DNA of 30,090 nt. Source: JACQLN01 sp049274895 (GTDB lineage Bacteria > Patescibacteriota > Minisyncoccia > JACQLN01). Below, piece by piece: positions 27,643 to 30,090 of this stretch; the first letter of the stretch is position 1; every line of letters begins with the position of its first letter. The DNA lies in assembly GCA_049274895.1 (NCBI GenBank), contig JBASTM010000004.1, forward strand, positions 1 to 30,090, in the 5' to 3' direction. A program made the position numbers and the translations under genes. The notes below the pieces were generated by a model. The model was given only the letters and a program-made list of their open reading frames with translations, ran no database searches and was not told the origin of the DNA.

Positions 27643-28170
27643 ATGGCGGCTGTTTTGAATAAAATTATTGACGTTGCCCGGCTGATCAATGTCAAAATTG
27701 ACCTTATGTTGGCCGGGGCGCAAAAGACGGACACGTTGTTTATTGCCGCATTTATTGGCGCGGCGGTGTTGATGTCGCTGGTGCTAAAGCGGCGCAAGAT
27801 TATACTTTTATCGGTGGCGATTTATGTGGTTACGGCTTTGTATCAAGCCGTGCCTCTGGATTGGGCGCTCAATTTTGGCAACAACATCTGGATTTTTTTG
27901 GCCGCGACGGCGATGGTGTTTTGGCTGTTAAAATCCACCATCGCGAGCGGCATCTACGGCGGCGCCGGCGGCGATTACGCCGGCCGCGTCAAACTGATTT
28001 TGCTTTCGGTTATCACCCTCGGCTTTTTGGTTTCGAGCGCTCTTAATTTTGTAACCAATGTGGAGCTGCTAAGCCGGATTGGTCTGGTTGACCGCTTATT
28101 CTCGGGCGATTTTAGCCGCGGCCTCTGGGCCATTCTGCCCTTGGCCGGTTTTTTGTTTTTGAGGAAATAA
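27643..28170 (+). CDS. Multi-pass membrane protein of unknown function
   Basis: 175 residues with about five hydrophobic segments (roughly 32-50, 54-70, 83-99, 117-137, 158-173), a Lys/Arg cluster after the first (LKRRK) and a Gly-rich loop (GIYGGAGGDYAG). No family recognised. The ATG is chosen because a TATAAT sits 6 nt upstream, suggesting a leaderless message. Its last 53 bp, including the stop region, are duplicated about 1 kb downstream (29182-29234), on the far side of the M50 protease gene. Confidence 0.75.
   Translation: MAAVLNKIIDVARLINVKIDLMLAGAQKTDTLFIAAFIGAAVLMSLVLKRRKIILLSVAIYVVTALYQAVPLDWALNFGNNIWIFLAATAMVFWLLKSTIASGIYGGAGGDYAGRVKLILLSVITLGFLVSSALNFVTNVELLSRIGLVDRLFSGDFSRGLWAILPLAGFLFLRK
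28117..28169 (+). repeat. 53-bp direct repeat, left copy
   Basis: The 3' end of the membrane protein gene, matching 29182-29234 with a single mismatch (T at 28141 against C at 29206). Confidence 0.85.
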
Positions 28171-28202
28171 GCGCGCGGCGCCAATACTCCGGTAGAGTAA
28201 AA

Positions 28203-28236
28203 TAAAAATCCCGCTAGGTCCGAAGACGTAGCGGGG
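28203..28236 (-). terminator. Terminator of the M50 protease gene with a UUCG tetraloop
   Basis: On the minus strand CCCGCTA-C-GTC-TTCG-GAC-C-TAGCGGG with one C-C mismatch, then ATTTTTATTTT. The C(UUCG)G loop is an unusually stable tetraloop. Confidence 0.88.
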
Positions 28237-28273
28237 AGCAGTAGGTTTGCTCAGTCCTTATCCATTGTCAGGT

Positions 28274-29068
28274 TTACCAAATCCATTTCCAAATTCTTAC
28301 AACGTCGAGACCGAGAGAATAGACGACTATGACGATAAAGAGAGGGGTTGTAATCCAATTATGGACATTCTTAAATTTTTCCCCGAACCACGTTTTGAGG
28401 ACTGCTCCCAAGATGTGTCCTCCATCGAGTGGATTCAAAGGGGAGAGGTTAACAATTCCTAAGCCGATACTTAGTGACGCAGCGAGTAAAAGTGCGCCTT
28501 CTATCGTTTCTGCGCCAGCGAGAAACTCAATAAGGGCGATTGGACCGCCGGGTCCACTCTCAATCGCTTCCATTGGGTTGACACTTAAGATTGCATCGCC
28601 GACCAAAATAAGAATAGGGATGGTGAGGACGGGTAGAACAAGTGCGATGTAGCGCCGCCCCAACCACAGCAGGCATGCTATGCCGCCAGTGGTAAGTAGG
28701 ACGATGCCGGCCTTTTCTATCTGACCAGTCCGGATACCTTTAATGCCTACCGCAATAGCAAGAAGAATTAATGCATAAACGATATTGGCAATAGGGCCGT
28801 TTCCGTTGATGTAGAGCTGGTCCCACAACCGTTTCGATTCAGTCTTGTCATTGGAGTACTGTTCTACATAGGCACCAATAATGAACGGGTGCACACTCCA
28901 CGTTGTATTTTTTATCTTGATGTAGATACTGGGCAGAAACGGAATTGGAAATCCTAAAAGCGAGATTTCCTTAATCCTGATGTGACAGCGTCGCATCGCC
29001 TCATAGTGGCCAAGTTCGTGCGCTGTTATGGACAGAAGCCCGAACGTTATAGCTACGAAAGTGTCCAA
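28274..29068 (-). CDS. M50-family (site-2 protease-like) intramembrane metalloprotease
   Basis: 264 residues, TTG start supported by a GGAG Shine-Dalgarno 7 nt upstream; the nearby ATG (29081) is out of frame. Zinc motif H17-E-L-G-H21 in the first membrane segment, and the second catalytic motif N207-L-S-P210-L-N-P-L-D215-G near the C-terminus, with four or more further membrane helices. No PDZ domain is visible, unlike RseP. Such proteases cut membrane proteins within the bilayer, often in signalling. It has its own promoter (TTGCAA-N17-TATAGT) and terminator, and lies between 53-bp direct repeats, suggesting insertion as a cassette. Confidence 0.88.
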   Translation of the reverse strand: MDTFVAITFGLLSITAHELGHYEAMRRCHIRIKEISLLGFPIPFLPSIYIKIKNTTWSVHPFIIGAYVEQYSNDKTESKRLWDQLYINGNGPIANIVYALILLAIAVGIKGIRTGQIEKAGIVLLTTGGIACLLWLGRRYIALVLPVLTIPILILVGDAILSVNPMEAIESGPGGPIALIEFLAGAETIEGALLLAASLSIGLGIVNLSPLNPLDGGHILGAVLKTWFGEKFKNVHNWITTPLFIVIVVYSLGLDVVRIWKWIW

Positions 29069-29131
29069 GACAGTTCTCCATGCCGGTTAGGGTTTTTTGA
29101 GTATTAAAGAGCTAGATTGAGAGCCTATAAA

Positions 29132-29160
29132 ACTATACCACAAGGTTTGATTGATTGCAA
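29132..29160 (-). promoter_or_regulatory. Promoter of the M50 protease gene
   Basis: Minus strand TTGCAA (29160-29155), 17 nt, TATAGT (29137-29132), with TGG just before the -10 (extended form). Leader about 57 nt. Confidence 0.7.
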
Positions 29161-29181
29161 TAGTGACCTAAATATAGTACG

Positions 29182-29234
29182 CGCGGCCTCTGGGCCATTC
29201 TGCCCCTGGCCGGTTTTTTGTTTTTGAGGAAATA
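29182..29234 (+). repeat. 53-bp direct repeat, right copy
   Basis: A non-coding copy of the 3' end of the gene at 27643, with one mismatch. Similarity partly resumes after it (TAGAGTAA, then A/T-rich sequence), suggesting that a larger duplicated unit has decayed. Confidence 0.85.
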
Positions 29235-29250
29235 GAATAGAGTAAGACAA

Positions 29251-29297
29251 ATATAAAAAGTGAGAGCCCCACGCGGAATTTCTTCCACGAGGGGCTC
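29251..29297 (-). terminator. Terminator of the 166-aa orphan gene
   Basis: GAGCCCC (29264-29270) pairs with GGGGCTC (29291-29297), with inner CG and GGAA/TTCC pairs around a 4-nt loop. On the minus strand it is followed by TCAC and a T-run. Confidence 0.8.
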
Positions 29298-29315
29298 GGG
29301 TTGAGGCTTACTGCC

Positions 29316-29816
29316 TCAGATGTTCTTGATCGCTTCGTCGAGAGAGTCGCGGTTCTCGGCGTAGTGGACTCGCTTTGCCTTCTCGAAAAGCTTGAAGATC
29401 TCTTCGTCCAGGTTGCCGGGATGACTTTCCCGATACCTGTTAATCATCCTGAAGATGATTTCGAGGAGAGCATTCGCTTTCCGAGCGTCGCTGGGCGTTT
29501 CCATGATGCCTTCGGTCCGAAACTTCTCTTCGATTCTCATACGACCTTCGCGCGTGTCGCTCAGGTAGTAGATCGAGACTCGCTTCTTCCCGCCTTGGGT
29601 TTCGGTGATGCCTTCGATGTCCCAGATTTTTGCGCTGGGATGTCGTCTCCTCGCGGAGATGATCTGGACGTCGTAGGAGAAACCCGGTTGATTTTCACCC
29701 TTGGTCGTCAGAAAGCTCACAGTCCGTGCCCCCATGTCGGTGTCGAACAGAGACAACATCAGATCGAGCTTTGAGGGCCCTTGATCGATTACGAACTCTG
29801 CGTCTTGGCGTGCCAT
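29316..29816 (-). CDS. Protein of unknown function (166 aa)
   Basis: 166 residues from the ATG at 29816 (MARQDAEFVIDQGPSKLDLML). This start is chosen because AGGAGGT lies 6 nt upstream; the frame stays open another 19 codons, but that extension has no Shine-Dalgarno. The N-terminal part looks beta-rich (TVSFLTTKGENQPGFSYDVQIISARRR; KRVSIYYLSD), and the C-terminal part is helical and charged. No family recognised. Expression cassette: consensus promoter, about 100-nt leader containing a small hairpin, strong Shine-Dalgarno, own terminator, TGA stop. Same style as the 71-aa gene. Confidence 0.75.
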   Translation of the reverse strand: MARQDAEFVIDQGPSKLDLMLSLFDTDMGARTVSFLTTKGENQPGFSYDVQIISARRRHPSAKIWDIEGITETQGGKKRVSIYYLSDTREGRMRIEEKFRTEGIMETPSDARKANALLEIIFRMINRYRESHPGNLDEEIFKLFEKAKRVHYAENRDSLDEAIKNI

Positions 29817-29923
29817 ACGGCACCTCCTTCTCAATGTGCTGTGAATCCTAGGTTGTGGCAGGATTCTAACCACCTGACTCCTTAGCAGAGCGACCTATCC
29901 ATTCAGATAGGAATTATACTTGT

Positions 29924-29953
29924 ATTATACACCTATGGATATACTCTTGTCAA
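29924..29953 (-). promoter_or_regulatory. Consensus promoter of the 166-aa orphan gene
   Basis: Minus strand TTGACA (29953-29948), 18 nt, TATAAT (29929-29924). A second TATAAT lies about 13 nt further on (29918-29913). The transcribed leader contains the CCTATC/GATAGG hairpin (29894-29911). Confidence 0.8.
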
Positions 29954-29969
29954 GATCAGGCAAAACAAC

Positions 29970-29993
29970 CAAAAAAGCCCTTACTTCAGGCCT
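29970..29993 (-). terminator. Probable terminator of the gene at the right edge
   Basis: On the minus strand AGGCCT and AGGGCT pair with one mismatch around GAAGTA, followed by a T-run. Confidence 0.55.
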
Positions 29994-30090
29994 ATTTTAA
30001 GAGTTTTTTGATTAAAAATTTTTCCGTCCCCCAATCGAAACCGCCAATTCGTTTTTGCCCCCAAAATTCAATACGAAATGACCGCCGAGC
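29992..30090 (-). CDS. C-terminal fragment of an unidentified protein (runs off the right edge)
   Basis: The minus-strand frame is open from the window end to a TAG at 29994-29992. The 32 visible residues end FDWGTEKFLIKKLLK and include FRIEFWGQKRIGG. A terminator-like hairpin with T-run directly after the stop supports a real gene end. Too short to identify. Confidence 0.5.
   Translation of the reverse strand, partial: ARRSFRIEFWGQKRIGGFDWGTEKFLIKKLLK

Noticed and set aside
29855..29920. tRNA-like sequence on the minus strand (CTGCTAA anticodon-like loop and GGTTAGAATCC resembling a T-loop)
   Set aside because: The acceptor and T stems do not pair properly, and the candidate anticodon stem is mismatched. 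It is inside the leader of the 166-aa gene. At most a decayed tRNA relic.
1..30090. Alternative genetic code (UGA as glycine, as in some Patescibacteria)
   Set aside because: Genes are full-length under the standard code and TGA serves as a normal stop, for example at 29316-29318 directly before a terminator.

Overview
The window looks like part of a chromosome from a Patescibacteria (Candidate Phyla Radiation) bacterium, most likely a Parcubacteria-type lineage. This is inferred from gene content and style: compact division and heat-shock operons, short versions of several housekeeping proteins, few Shine-Dalgarno sequences in the main operons, many periodic intergenic repeats and a very short HrcA. 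No 16S rRNA or ribosomal operon is present to settle the taxonomy. The standard genetic code gives full-length proteins throughout, so no stop-codon recoding is needed.

Layout. 1-5.4 kb: the 3' part of a large surface protein with two S74-type intramolecular chaperone domains, a four-helix-bundle protein, and an O-antigen-ligase-like membrane protein with a TPR tail. 5.4-6.3 kb: a REP-associated tyrosine transposase (RAYT) with its own palindromes, next to tRNA-Ala(UGC). 6.3-6.5 kb: a perfect 19-bp hairpin and three consensus DnaA boxes. 6.57-11.4 kb: a partial dcw cluster (mraZ, rsmH, ftsL-like, ftsI, murF). 11.4-12.4 kb: tRNA-Glu(CUC) and a second RAYT with a different palindrome family, bounded by a duplicated 17-bp tRNA 3' end. 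12.4-16.8 kb: a P2-type cation ATPase, rmuC, a 26-aa membrane microprotein and rplU. 16.8-21.2 kb, minus strand: corA-cysS-dnaB-recR. 21.2-22.0 kb: two small minus-strand genes with clear promoters. 22.0-26.4 kb: a CIRCE-controlled hrcA-grpE-dnaK-dnaJ operon. 26.5-30.1 kb: a primary sigma factor and single genes with their own promoters and terminators (membrane protein, M50 protease, orphan 166-aa protein), then the end of a gene running off the right edge.

The most unusual content is repeat biology. First, two divergent RAYTs each have a private REP palindrome family, and each carries one copy of its own palindrome inside its coding sequence at nearly the same codon (55-61 and 56-62). Second, degenerate tandem repeats of period 9 (and one of period 7) fill gene junctions and also enter coding sequences in frame, mostly in protein loops, often as imperfect hairpins. 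One copy doubles as the rplU terminator.

All statements come from reading the sequence; no database search or folding program was run. Residue numbers are hand counts.
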